Part shown: positions 10,851 to 20,776 of the stretch, one piece after another
Layout: every line of letters starts with the position of its first letter
How positions within the stretch are numbered: position 1 is the first letter of the stretch
Assembly (NCBI GenBank): GCA_964030785.1
Contig: OZ034970.1
Span: 22,080,634 to 22,144,633 of the forward strand
Length of the DNA stretch: 64,000 nt
Direction of reading: 5' to 3'
From: Siderastrea siderea
Lineage: Eukaryota > Cnidaria > Anthozoa > Scleractinia > Rhizangiidae
The notes under the pieces: model-generated
Told to the model about the DNA's origin: nothing
The model's input: only the letters and a program-made list of their open reading frames with translations
Database searches by the model: none
Program-made: the position numbers and the translations under genes

Positions 10851-12861
10851 AGGGACAACTGAAATAGACATACAGACACTTGCATTCATTAAACAAAAGT
10901 CACACTAAAACGGATACACGGACACTTACGCTTATTAAACAAAAGTGGACACTGAAGAGACATACACACGCTTGTGTTTATTAAGCAAAAGTGACCATTG
11001 AGACAGACATACGAACCCTGAAACAGACATACACACACTTGTGCTTATTAAACAAAAGTGACCACTGAAAGAGACACACGGACACTGTTTAGTAAACAAA
11101 AGTGGACACTGAACAGACATACACACATTACTGCTTATTAAACAAAAGTGGACACTGAGCAAAAATACGGACGTTAGTGCTTATTCAACAAAAGCGACCA
11201 CTGAAACAGACATACGGACACTTTTGCTTATTAAACAAAAGTGACCACTGAAAAAAGCCATACGGACACTTGTGCTTATTAAATAAAAGTTACTACTGAA
11301 ACAGACATACGGACACTTGTGCTTATTAAACAAAAGTGACCACTGAAAAAAGCCATACGGACACTTGTGCTTATTAAACAAAAGTGACTACTGAAACAGA
11401 CATACGGACACTTGTGCTTATTAAACAAAAGTGACCACTGAGAAAAGCCATACGGACACTTGTGCTTATTAAACAAAAGTGACCACTGAAACAGACATAC
11501 GGACACTTGTGCTTATTAAACAAAAGAGACCACTGAAAAAGACACACGGACACTTGTGCTTATTAAACAAAAGTGACCACTGAAACAGACATACGGACAC
11601 TTGTGCTTATTAAACAAAAGTGACTACTGAAACAGACATACGGACACTTGTGCTTATTAAACAAAAGTGATCACTGAAAAAGACATACGGACACTTGTGC
11701 TTATTAAACAAAAGTGACCACTCAAGCAGACATATCGACACTTGTGCTTATTAAACAAAAGTGACCACTGAAAAAGATATACGGACACTTGTGCTTATTA
11801 AACAAAAGTGACCACTCAAACAGACATACGGACACTTGCGCTTATTAAACAAAAGTGGACACTGAACAGACATACGCACATTTGTGTTTATTAAACAAAA
11901 GTGACCACTGAAAAAGACATACGGACACTTGTGCTTGTTAAACAAAGGTGACTACTGAAACAGACATGCGGACACTTGTGCTTCTTAAACAAAAGTGGCC
12001 ACTGAAAAAGACATATGGACACTTGTGCTTATTAAACAAAAGTGGACACTGAACTGACATACGGACATTAGTGCTTATTAAACAAAAGTGGACACTGAAC
12101 AGACATACGCACATTTGTGTTTATTAAACAAAAGTGACCACTGAAAAAGACATACGGACACTTGTGCTTATTAAACAAAAGTGGACACTGAACAGACATA
12201 CGCACATTTGTGTTTATTAAACAAAAGTGACCACTGAAAAAGACATACGGACACTTGTGCTTGTTAAACAAAGGTGACTACTGAAACAGACATGTGGACA
12301 CTTGTGCTTAATAAACAAAAGTGACCACTGAAACAGACACACGGACACTTGTGCTTATTAAACAAAAGTGACCACTCAAAGAGACATATGGACACTTGTG
12401 CTTATTAAACAAAAGTGGACACTGAGGAGACATACAGACATTAGTGCTTATTCAACAAAAGCGACCACTGAAACAGACATACGGACACTTGTGCTTATTA
12501 AACAAAAGTGACCACTGAAAAAGACACACGGACCCTTGTGCTTATTAAACAAACGTGACCACTGAAAAAGACATACGGACACTTGTGCTTATTAAACAAA
12601 AGTGACCACTCAAACAGACACACGGACACTTGAACTTATTAAACAAAAGTGACCACTCAAAGAGACATATGGACACTTGTGCTTATTAAACAAAAGTGGA
12701 CACTGAACAGACATATGCACACTTGTCTTTATTAAACAAAAGTGACCACTGAAAAAGACACACGGACACTTGTGCTTAATAAACAAAAGCGACCACTGAA
12801 ACAGACATACGGACACTTGTGCTTATTAAACAAAAGTGACCACTCAAAGAGACATATGGAC
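10851..12861 (+). repeat. satellite array, 46-47-bp unit, forward orientation
   Basis: The unit reads 'gtgaccactgaaacagacat' then 'acggacacttgtgcttatta' then 'aacaaaa'. By eye there are roughly 40 units, with variants (gtggacactgaacagac, tatggac, ttagtgc) that recur as higher-order groups. Open frames through the array are spurious and encode only the repeated unit. The array is about three times longer than its inverted partner. Confidence 0.9.
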
Positions 12862-13555
12862 AAATGTGCGTATGTCTGTTCAGTGCCCACTTGTGGCTAA
12901 TAAGCACAAGTGTCCATATGTCTGAGTGGTCACTTTTGTTTAATAAGCACAAGTGTCCGTATGTCTTTTTCAGTGGTCACTTTTGTTTAATAAGCAGAAG
13001 TGTCCGTATGTCTGTTTCAGTAGTCACTTTTGTTTAATAAGCACAAGTGTCCGTATGGCTTTTTTCAGTGGTCACTTTTGTTTAATAAGCAGAAGTGTCC
13101 GTATGTCTGTTTCAGTGGTCGCTTTTGTTGAATAAGCACTAACGTCCGTATGTCTGTTTCAGTAGTCACTTTTGTTTAATAAGCACAAGTGTCCGTATGT
13201 CTTTTTCAGTGGTCACTTTTGTTGAATAAGCACTAACGTCCATATTTCTGCTCAGTGTCCACTTTTGTTTAATAAGCAGTAATGTGTGTATGTCTGTTCA
13301 GTGTCCACTTTTGTTTACTAAACAGTGTCCGTGTGTCTCTTTCAGTGGTCACTTTTGTTTAATAAGCACAAGTGTGTGTATGTCTGTTTCAGGGTCCGTA
13401 TGTCTGTCTCAATGGTCACTTTTGCTTAATAAACACAAGCGTGTGTATGTCTCTTCAGTGTCCACTTTTGTTTAATAAGCATAAGTGTCCGTATATCCGT
13501 TTTAGTGTGACTTTTGTTTAATGAATGCAAGTGTCTGTATGTCTATTTCAGTTGT
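12862..13555 (-). repeat. satellite array, 46-47-bp unit, inverted orientation
   Basis: From 'aatgtgcgtatgtctgttc' onwards the same unit runs in the opposite orientation ('cacttttgtttaataagcac' then 'aagtgtccgtatgtct'), with roughly 15 units. The switch happens within about 10 bp near 12862, without a unique spacer. The outermost units (13260-13555) match the outermost units of the left array in reverse order, so the two arrays are anchored by the arms and differ in their inner units. Confidence 0.9.
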
Positions 13556-16500
13556 CCCTTTCTTAATTTCAATCTGCGATGGCCGCAAAGATCGCCGGAA
13601 ATTTGATAAATCTAGTTTAGTTATTCTAACACTGGTTCAGTTTTACCGAGCTGAAAAGCGCGTCATCATTCGCATTTAGTTTTTTTTTTCTTTTTTTTTC
13701 TAAATGCTTGATTCGGCTGCAAGACAGTCTACATTTCTGCCAGAGTTCTGTGCGGCCGAAAGATCTGCACCAGACAGGTGTAGCAGTCACGGAATCGTTT
13801 TCTTTGCTTTTCCATGCAAACTGGTCTTGCAGGGGTGGGGAGGGTGGAGGAAACTGCGAAAATACCATTAACAGCTCTCCACAGAAACGTGTACTGTGCG
13901 TCTTACACATTCAGCGAATATCTCCTTCTGGGCTAAGACAGTGGGTGGATCAGAATGTTTCAACTTCAAACAGACATCTTTAGTGAAGGCTGCAGTAGGC
14001 TGTTGAATCCGATCAAGAATGGCTTTCTGTACCAGCAACAAAACGTTTGTTCATCTTCAGAATGAAAGGCTATGTTTTGCACGTGGACTGCGCTATAATG
14101 AAAGAATCACCAACCCGGCAAGTTCAGAGTTCACAGACCTTTTCTCAGATGAGCAACTAGTCACAAAATCAAGAATCCGGTTTACTCAACAGCAGTTAAA
14201 TGTAGACTGCAAGAGCTTCAAAACAATTTGGAGACCTTGATTTTGTCAGAAGTGGATAGCCTTGAGGTTGTGTTGTAACGCGTAACGGGCCGGGGAACCG
14301 ATTTCCGGTCAAATTTGCGAAGGTGAGTTTATTTCTGTTTTTGCAATGTGTTAATAATAAACCAATTGTATTAATCAAGTTCACGCTAATGATGCTGCTT
14401 TGTAATCTGCACGTAGTTGTAATCTGAAACAGGCCTTCAGTTAGAAGCCTGCATTATTTTCCCGCGAAGAATAACTTTCGCACTAAAACTAATTTGCATG
14501 TCATTAGGCTGGGAAGAGTGAAATAGCTTTCTCAATGGACGACCTGAGTACATAGCCAAAAAAATACACTCTAGATAAATTCTCTCCGTTGGTTGAGTTA
14601 ACCGAGAGAACTAGTTATAGGTTATACTTTTTCTCTCTCCGAGTTTTCGTACGGAACTCGACGGAACACAGCGTATTTAATTACAATGTGTTGTTATTGA
14701 TTTTAAGCGTACTCTTGAATGAAAAAAATTACACTGTGAAGGTGGGAGCCTTTTCAAAACGCCAATCTGTTTTACTTATCTCTTACAAAGTGTTCTTTTT
14801 AAAAATTATCCCAATAAAATCAGAATATATTATTTTGACCGGTTAGTGAATCGGTTGTACATTCGCCCAACGGAAAGATTGCTGCCGCGTTGAAGTGTAT
14901 GCGCTATAAATGTTCATTTCGTTAACACTGTGAAGGAATTTTAAAACATTCCACTCGTAAAGAATTGATTGATCGGTTAATAATCACTGAAAACAACTAC
15001 TTCCCGATCCCTCACTCGATTATTTTTGGCAGGAATTCCCTGCTTATTTAGCGAATGTGGTATACCTTGATTAATAAGCTAAAAGTGAAAGGATAATTTG
15101 CCGCTCTGTATGACGAAGTTTGTCTGCCAACTTTTAATTTAGCTCTATGTAATCGTACCGCGTATGTGAAAAAATAATTTCTTAAAAACGATGTTTCGTT
15201 GCCAATTTGTGCACAATAAATTCGCTATGAGGTTATATTTTTATCTACGTCCGGGTTTTCTCACGGAACCCCTCGGCATTATTTCCATTACTGGATGTGT
15301 TGTTGTTGATTTTGATTCAGGATTCTTGACCTTTTCAAAAAGTCAATCTCTTTTACTTTTCTCTTAGAGAGTGTTCTTTCTAAAACTTACGCCAATAAAA
15401 TAAGAAACATTAGTATTTTGACCGGTGAGTGAATCGGTTGTACATTCGCTAAATGGAAAGTGCTGCCGTGTTGAAGTTCGTTTTCACTGGAATTTACATT
15501 GCACTGGTATCTAAAAGAGTTCACAATTTTACTCCTAAAGAATTGGTTGTTTGGTTAATAGTCAAAACAACTACCTTCACGCGATGATTTTAGGTAGTAA
15601 TTCCTTCTTATTTGTCGAATGTAGTACCACTCGCTGCTTTTCTTGATTAATAAAACTGAAAGTTGACGGATTTGCCGCTCTGTATTGAGAGTTTCGCGAA
15701 GTTTTACCGCCGCTGCCTTTCTTGATTAATAAGCTGAAAATAAAGCTGACGAATTTGCCGCTCTGTTTTGACAGTTTCGCAAAGTTTAACCCGATTAGGG
15801 CGTACCGCGTATGTAGAAATGATTTCGTAAAACGATGTTTCGTGGTCAACAAATAAAATGTTTCGCTATGGGATTATATTTTTATCTCCCTCCGAGTTTT
15901 CTTATTCTTACGGAAATCCGACGTATTCCCGTTTTCACATTACCTGCAAATTAACGAAAATTAGTTCCGCCGCTACGAATGGAGCTTTTCTAGATCGAAG
16001 GTCAAACTGTTCTACTTTTCTATTAGGGAAGTTTTTTTTTTTAAAGCGAGGGGAAAGAAACTCTTAAACTGTGACTCGATTGATAATGCCTCGCTCGGTG
16101 TTGTTCATTTCGCCGTGTTTTGATTAAATTTGGCGGTTCTCGGAAGAATTTTGAAATAAGTCATGAGATCTTTTTGTTGTTTGTTGTTAAATTTTAGTTT
16201 TAGAAGTGTCTGTATGTTTTATTCAGTTTTCGCAGCATTTCATCTGTTAATTCATTGCTCTGACTTTTGTTTACAGAAATCGTGAACGTGGAAGAATCCC
16301 TAAGTTCATAAAGAACATAATTGCCGCGCTGTACTGTGTTGTTCGTTTCGCTGTGTCAGTTATTTTTCTCTCTCTGTCGAAAGAAACAATAAACCGTGAA
16401 TTAAAATTTCCTCTTCATTGTATTTCAGGTTTAGACAGCTCTGAATATTCTCTGTACATTCTCTTTACCTGGATTATTTGCTCTGTTAAAGTGTTGAGTT

Positions 16501-17046
16501 TCGTTGTCTCTGTTTACAGAAATCGCGTACGTGAAAGATCTCACGGCTTCGCCAGATCGCTCGATCGATCGCGCTGCGAAGTCTTACTTTTGAAAAATTT
16601 CGGCCACTAAAGTAAAAGTTATGATTTTTTCCTGGTAAATTGAAAGAATTCCCGCACTTGCCTTCGGCTAGATAGGTATTTTCTCACAAAGCTGTTCTGT
16701 TAAGTAGTTTTCGCCCTCGATATTTTTTTCCGTAATGGCGACTCAAGCCGACAAAACTTCTGTTTACAAAGTCTGTCGACACTTTTGGTTAATAACCCAA
16801 ACATATACCTTTATTTGCTTAACAGGCAGGAATTTTCTGGCTATTAAGCAAAAGGTGCGTGTTAATAAGCAAAAAGTGTTACCTTTTTTGCTTAATAACA
16901 CAGAAGTAGCGTCCTTTTTGATTAACAAGCAAATTTGACGTGTCAAACCTGCTTATTAAGTAGAAAAGACGGGCAATTTGTTTAATAAGCGTAGGAAATC
17001 GAGTCCGGAAACAATCTGACTGTCCGGAAACAATCTGACTCCTGTT
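13556..17046 (-). repeat. right inverted arm of the foldback element
   Basis: This is the reverse complement of 7333-10850 with scattered substitutions and small indels. One clear example is a region near 15050-15090, where the right arm has extra sequence including 'gattaataagctaaaag' that the left arm lacks at about 9355. It ends in CAATCTGACTCCTGTT at 17046. Confidence 0.85.
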
Positions 17047-17582
17047 ATAAACATTACGTCATTGAAACACAGAAGCCGATTCGGGGAAGTAACTTGCTTT
17101 CGCCAAATCACTCATCCAATCACGGCCTAGAATAGACTTTTAAATTTTTTTTTAACAGTTTCCTTTAGATTTTAGAATAAGTTTCTTTATCAACAGATTT
17201 ATTTAAATTTCCGTGCACTCAGCGTTATTTAGAATTACGCTGACATGTCAATTCGTTTATTTAAAAAAACATGACGTAACTGAGTCACACTATGGTCAAA
17301 ATATTTCGTCATGTTCTTCTTCACGAAGGCTAGGACAGGCGGATGACCAAGGAATGAGGGATGGGAAACTATAAGGGAAACTATCAGGGATTCATGTTAT
17401 CACAGGGAGAAGGGTGCGGAAAAGACGTAAGGGGGAATGGCAGCAAACACGTCAAAGGTACGATAAATCACCAACTTCAAAATTTACACCACTTGGGCTC
17501 GTATCGTGAGTGACCGTAATATATTTTGTTCCCTGAGGGAAGGAGAAAAACGGCGGCGTCCAATGGCCCTGGGGCTTTTCTT
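17047..17582 (+). repeat. GGGGTCTAGTAATA-family repeat, 3' half
   Basis: It begins with the right target duplication ATAA (17047-17050) and continues the copy broken at 7332: 'acattacgtcattgaaacac' matches 18262-18281. It ends in the family 3' terminus with 'ggccctggggcttttcttg'. The middle part ('tgagtcacactatggtcaaaata') matches 18517-18537. Confidence 0.8.
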
Positions 17583-17594
17583 GTTAATTTTTTT

Positions 17595-17763
17595 TTGGTG
17601 GTCACTTGCCCCAGACCTCCTGTTTTCTCTCGGCCAAACAAATACTCGTCATGTCTTCCGCTACACAGGTTAGGGCTGGTATCTTGAGTGACCCTAATAT
17701 ATTTTGCACCCTAGGGGAGGGACAACAACGGCGGGGTCTAATGCCCCTGGGGCTTTTCTTGTT
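17595..17763 (+). repeat. truncated copy of the GGGGTCTAGTAATA family
   Basis: A short unit runs from 'ggtggtcacttgccccagac' to 'gcccctggggcttttcttg'. It lacks the 5' hairpin and the long middle portion. It sits head-to-tail with its neighbours. Confidence 0.7.
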
Positions 17764-17773
17764 TCTATTTTTA

Positions 17774-18724
17774 CCCCGCCATCAGGACGGAATCTAGTAA
17801 TACCCGTTTTTTGTTGCCATTCATTATTCATTAATTTTTTTTGGTGGTCACTTGCCCCAGACTTCCACTCGGCCAAAAAATACTTGCCGGTAATCTTCAT
17901 TCGTTTAACGTTTATTTGCCAGAATTTTCATGAAAGTTGGGGTAGAAAATCACTGGCGATTGAATGGCATAAAAATCCATTCGATGAGAGCAAGAACGGA
18001 GATGCTAACGAGCCTTGAAAGCCACCGATGCAATCCTGTTGTTATATAGTTGTTGTTATTTTCGCCACTCGATCCGAGCCGGTTAAATATTCAACAGTGA
18101 AACGCAAGCATTTTTTGACAGTTTTTCTTCGCTTTGCAAAATCTTTAGGGAAAGTTGTGTAGAAAAGTACAAGAAATTCAGTAGAGTTGACTTCTCTTCG
18201 ATGAGCGCAGGGGCAAGCTTTGAAGCTTGCATGAATTCGCCTAACTTGCCCCGGCACGTAAGCATTACGTCACTGAAACACAGAAGCCGATTTGGGGAAG
18301 TCCCTTGCTTTCGTGAAATGCAAGCATTTTCGGCAGTTTTGGTTTACTTCGCTAAAATCTTTAGAGAAACCAGTGTAGAAAAGTACAAGGAATTCAAACG
18401 AGTTAACTTCCATTCCATGAGAGCAAGGACGAAGGTGCTGGTGAGCTTTGAAAGGTAATAAATCGAGCTGGCATTCATTCCCATTTTGATGGCGCAATAA
18501 CTATTTGGGTCAGACTGAGTGACGCTGTGGTCAAAATAATTCATCGCGCTCTTCGTCACGCATGCTAAAACAGAGAAAATGCGGCAGTTCATGCCTTGAT
18601 TTATATTATTAATATGATAAATCACCACTTGGGCTTGTATCTTACTTGGCCACATTAAATATATTTTGGACCCCGAGGGGAGAGAACAACGGCGGGGTTA
18701 ATGCCCCTGGGGCTTTTCTTGTTA
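17774..18724 (+). repeat. full-length copy (about 950 bp) of the GGGGTCTAGTAATA family
   Basis: It starts 'accccgccatcaggacg', carries the 'cttgccccagacttcc' segment, the 'cggcacgtaagcattacgtc' segment that marks the empty insertion site of the foldback element, and ends 'aacggcggggttaatgcccc' 'tggggcttttcttgtt'. ACCCCGCCG at the start and CGGCGGGGT before the end are inverted, and a GCCCCTGGGGC hairpin lies about 10 bp from the 3' end. This layout resembles Helentron-associated elements (HINEs), but I treat that only as a hypothesis. ORFs inside (17704-18018, 18201-18458) read repeat sequence and are not genes. Confidence 0.75.
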
Positions 18725-18726
18725 TT

Positions 18727-19476
18727 ACCCGCTGTCAGGACGGGGTCTAGTAATATCCGTTTTTTTCATTAATTTTTTTCGTGGTCACTTGCCCCAGACC
18801 TCCACTCGGTCAAAACAATACTTGCAGGTAATCTTCGTTCGTTTAGCGTTTGTTTGCCAAAATTTGCATGAAAGTTGGTGTAGAAAATTACTGGCGATTT
18901 AATGGCATAAAAACCCCCTCGGTGAAAGCAAGAACGAAGGTGCTACCGAGCTTTGAAGCTGGCATGAATTCGCCTAACTTGCCCTGGCACGTAAACGTTA
19001 CATCACTGAAACACAGAAGCCGATTTGGGGAAGTCCCTCGCTTTCGCCAAGTTGAATAATTACCCCACCGTCAGGACGGGGTCTAGTAATACCCTTTTTT
19101 TTCCGTGGTTTAATTTTGTTTTGGTGGTCACTTGCCCCAGACCTCCGGTTTTCGCTCGGCCAAAGAAATACTCGTCGTGTCTTTCGCTACACAGCCAAGG
19201 GCTTTTATCTTGAGTGACAGTAACATATTTTACACTCCCTGGGGAGGGGGGGGAGAACAACGGTGGGGTCTAATGCCCGTGGAGCTTTTCTTGTTTTCTG
19301 TTTGTTTTGGTGGTCACTTGCCCCAGACCTCCGGTTTCGCTCGGCCAAACAAATACTTGTCGCATCTTTGGCTACACAGGTTAGGGCTCGTATCTTGGGT
19401 GGCTGTAATATATTTTGCACCCTAGGGGAGGGACAACAACGGCGGGGTCTAATGCCCCTGGGGCTTTTCTTGTTTT
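18727..19476 (+). repeat. three further tandem copies of the GGGGTCTAGTAATA family
   Basis: Copies at about 18727-19050 (3' truncated; keeps the uninterrupted site 'ggcacgtaaacgttacatca'), 19062-19290 (internally deleted, both ends present) and 19300-19476 (5' truncated) follow head-to-tail. Each complete 3' end reads 'ggggtctaatgcc' followed by the short hairpin and 'ttttcttg'. The ORFs 19132-19425 and 19263-19589 only read this repeat. Confidence 0.7.
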
Positions 19477-19523
19477 CTTATATTCATTCCTTATTTACAC
19501 CAAACGAGCGACGAAGTGTGAAT

Positions 19524-19589
19524 ATGACGAGATCCCAAGTATATGGAATCATCGACGCACTCATTCAAAGTTTCCACGATACTGGCTAA
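19524..19589 (+). CDS. very short ORF upstream of an orphan gene
   Basis: A 21-residue ORF (MTRSQVYGIIDALIQSFHDTG) ends at TAA 19587-19589, and the next ATG (19591) follows after one base. It resembles the 5' ORF at 6342 only loosely. It may be an upstream ORF, a chance ORF, or the broken start of the following gene. Confidence 0.2.
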   Translation: MTRSQVYGIIDALIQSFHDTG

Positions 19590-19590
19590 C

Positions 19591-19980
19591 ATGATTACCT
19601 TTAAGATAGTTTTTAACCATTTTGTTAATGTTCATCAACATCCAACCTTATCTGCTGCGCTAACGTTTGAAGAGCGATTATGGTTGATGAAATGGTATTT
19701 GTTTTTAGTACAAATACTACCGATTGTTCCGTTTTATTTGCACTTTGAAATAAACATCTTTTCTTTTTTCCTTCAACAACAAACCAATCATGACTCATTC
19801 ATCTTATCGGCTGCCTACAGCACACATCCTTTTCATAGACGGCCACCTCCGCCTAATGAATATTGTTGTTGTTCATTTGTATGCGATACTGTCGATAATG
19901 ATGTTTTTAGGTCATGGGCTAGAAGAAGACAAGAGCGTGTAGTAGGTTTTTCTATGGATTACAAAGTACCACCTTTTTGA
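19591..19980 (+). CDS. orphan small protein, possible family member
   Basis: A 129-residue ORF that I do not recognise. An N-terminal amphipathic stretch is followed by the segment ERLWLMKWYLFLVQIL...HFEINIF, which can be laid over CRWILEQLVAFFEVQ...YHFEIDV of the 6458 ORF. This makes it a possible third member of the family. It has a basic SWARRRQERV segment and ends with MDYKVPPF, comparable in position to the LDYN motif of the other two. There is no clear signal peptide or membrane span. Confidence 0.35.
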   Translation: MITFKIVFNHFVNVHQHPTLSAALTFEERLWLMKWYLFLVQILPIVPFYLHFEINIFSFFLQQQTNHDSFILSAAYSTHPFHRRPPPPNEYCCCSFVCDTVDNDVFRSWARRRQERVVGFSMDYKVPPF

Positions 19981-20078
19981 GTCACGAGTGATTATGGTTA
20001 TTCAACATTTACCAGCACATGTTACAATGTACAACCGTTACACTTAACATAGAGTTCAAGTAAACGTGCAATTCAGAC

Positions 20079-20477
20079 ATGAACTCTAATAAATTATTTA
20101 TTCGTGTTACACATTTCCCATTTGACTGTTTGTGACACGAAGTGAGGTGGATGATAGATGACCTACTACACTTTTTTAGAAACTCTGGTGATGAGTTCTC
20201 GATTCGTGCTTTTGAGCGTGGTATTCAACTTACATTTTACATGATGGTAGAGGGTCCAAGAGAACACGATGCGACGGGATGGATAAATGTAAGGGTTCGT
20301 CCGTCTACTCACATGAAACAACTGCTGCAATTCATCATGCCACCTAACTGTGCTGATCGAATAGCCTTAATCTTGGATTATAATCGATCACCTTATGGAT
20401 ACAGAGGTTCACTTTTCGTTGATGAACGGGCATTTTATCGTATCCAACGTGTACTCATTACTTTTCCTCCGATTTAG
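20079..20477 (+). pseudogene. orphan small protein, family member with an internal TGA
   Basis: Starting at ATG 20079, the frame is interrupted by one TGA (20133-20135) and then stays open to TAG at 20475-20477. At the TGA the related ORF at 6458 has TGG (Trp): RCLWDDCRW against DCL*HEVRW. The similarity therefore crosses the stop, so a nonsense mutation in a once longer ORF is the simplest reading. The shared pattern continues with VEGPRE, HMKQLLQ and LDYN. Translation could also restart at the ATG at 20151. Function unknown. Confidence 0.4.
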
Positions 20478-20776
20478 AAAAAAAAGATTTACTTTGATGC
20501 ATTTTCTCAGTAATAGTGTAAACTCGTTTTTGTTCTTCTTTTCCTCTTTCTTTGTAGTTAATGGAATGTAAACATCAAATTGAAACGACCGGCCTATATT
20601 AACCAGTCATTATTAAACAAAGTGTGATGTAACTATATTTTATTAGTGTGACAAAATAAACCATTTGGGATTAACAAACAATGTTGTGATGTATTTATTT
20701 CTTCCTCGTCGCCGACAATACAGATTGGAAAAAAAATTAGCAAGAAGAGGTAAAATTACAAAAATTTGCGTGGGTT

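Larger units (their letters stand above)
7333..17046. mobile_element. 9.7-kb foldback (giant inverted-repeat) DNA transposon, non-autonomous
   Basis: The termini are AACAGGAGTCAGATTG on the left and its reverse complement on the right, flanked by ATAA on both sides. Inward, about 3.5 kb at each end form a near-perfect inverted repeat (7333-10850 against 13556-17046). The middle consists of two oppositely oriented arrays of a 46-47-bp repeat. Sampled regions of the arms differ at only a few percent of positions. No transposase-like ORF is present: every ORF in one arm has a mirror copy in the other and none has a known motif, so I regard the element as non-autonomous. A 4-bp duplication is compatible with several cut-and-paste superfamilies (for example Chapaev, Sola, Ginger), and the termini do not let me choose. 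It inserted into one copy of the repeat family that surrounds it. Confidence 0.85.

Noticed and set aside
10935..13475. Many ORFs of 60-75 codons in the satellite (repeating FNKHKCPYV-type peptides)
   Set aside because: They only translate the 46-47-bp unit, in mirrored copies on both strands.
10851..13555. CRISPR-like array of regularly spaced repeats
   Set aside because: The units are contiguous with no unique spacers, and the sequence is eukaryotic; it is a satellite.
17606..19425. Overlapping ORFs with SLAPDL...SAKQI peptides
   Set aside because: They read the GGGGTCTAGTAATA repeat and recur wherever it does, in changing frames.
20133..20135. TGA recoding (selenocysteine or readthrough) in the orphan ORF
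   Set aside because: The related ORF has Trp, not Cys or Sec, and no SECIS-like element was seen; a nonsense mutation is simpler.
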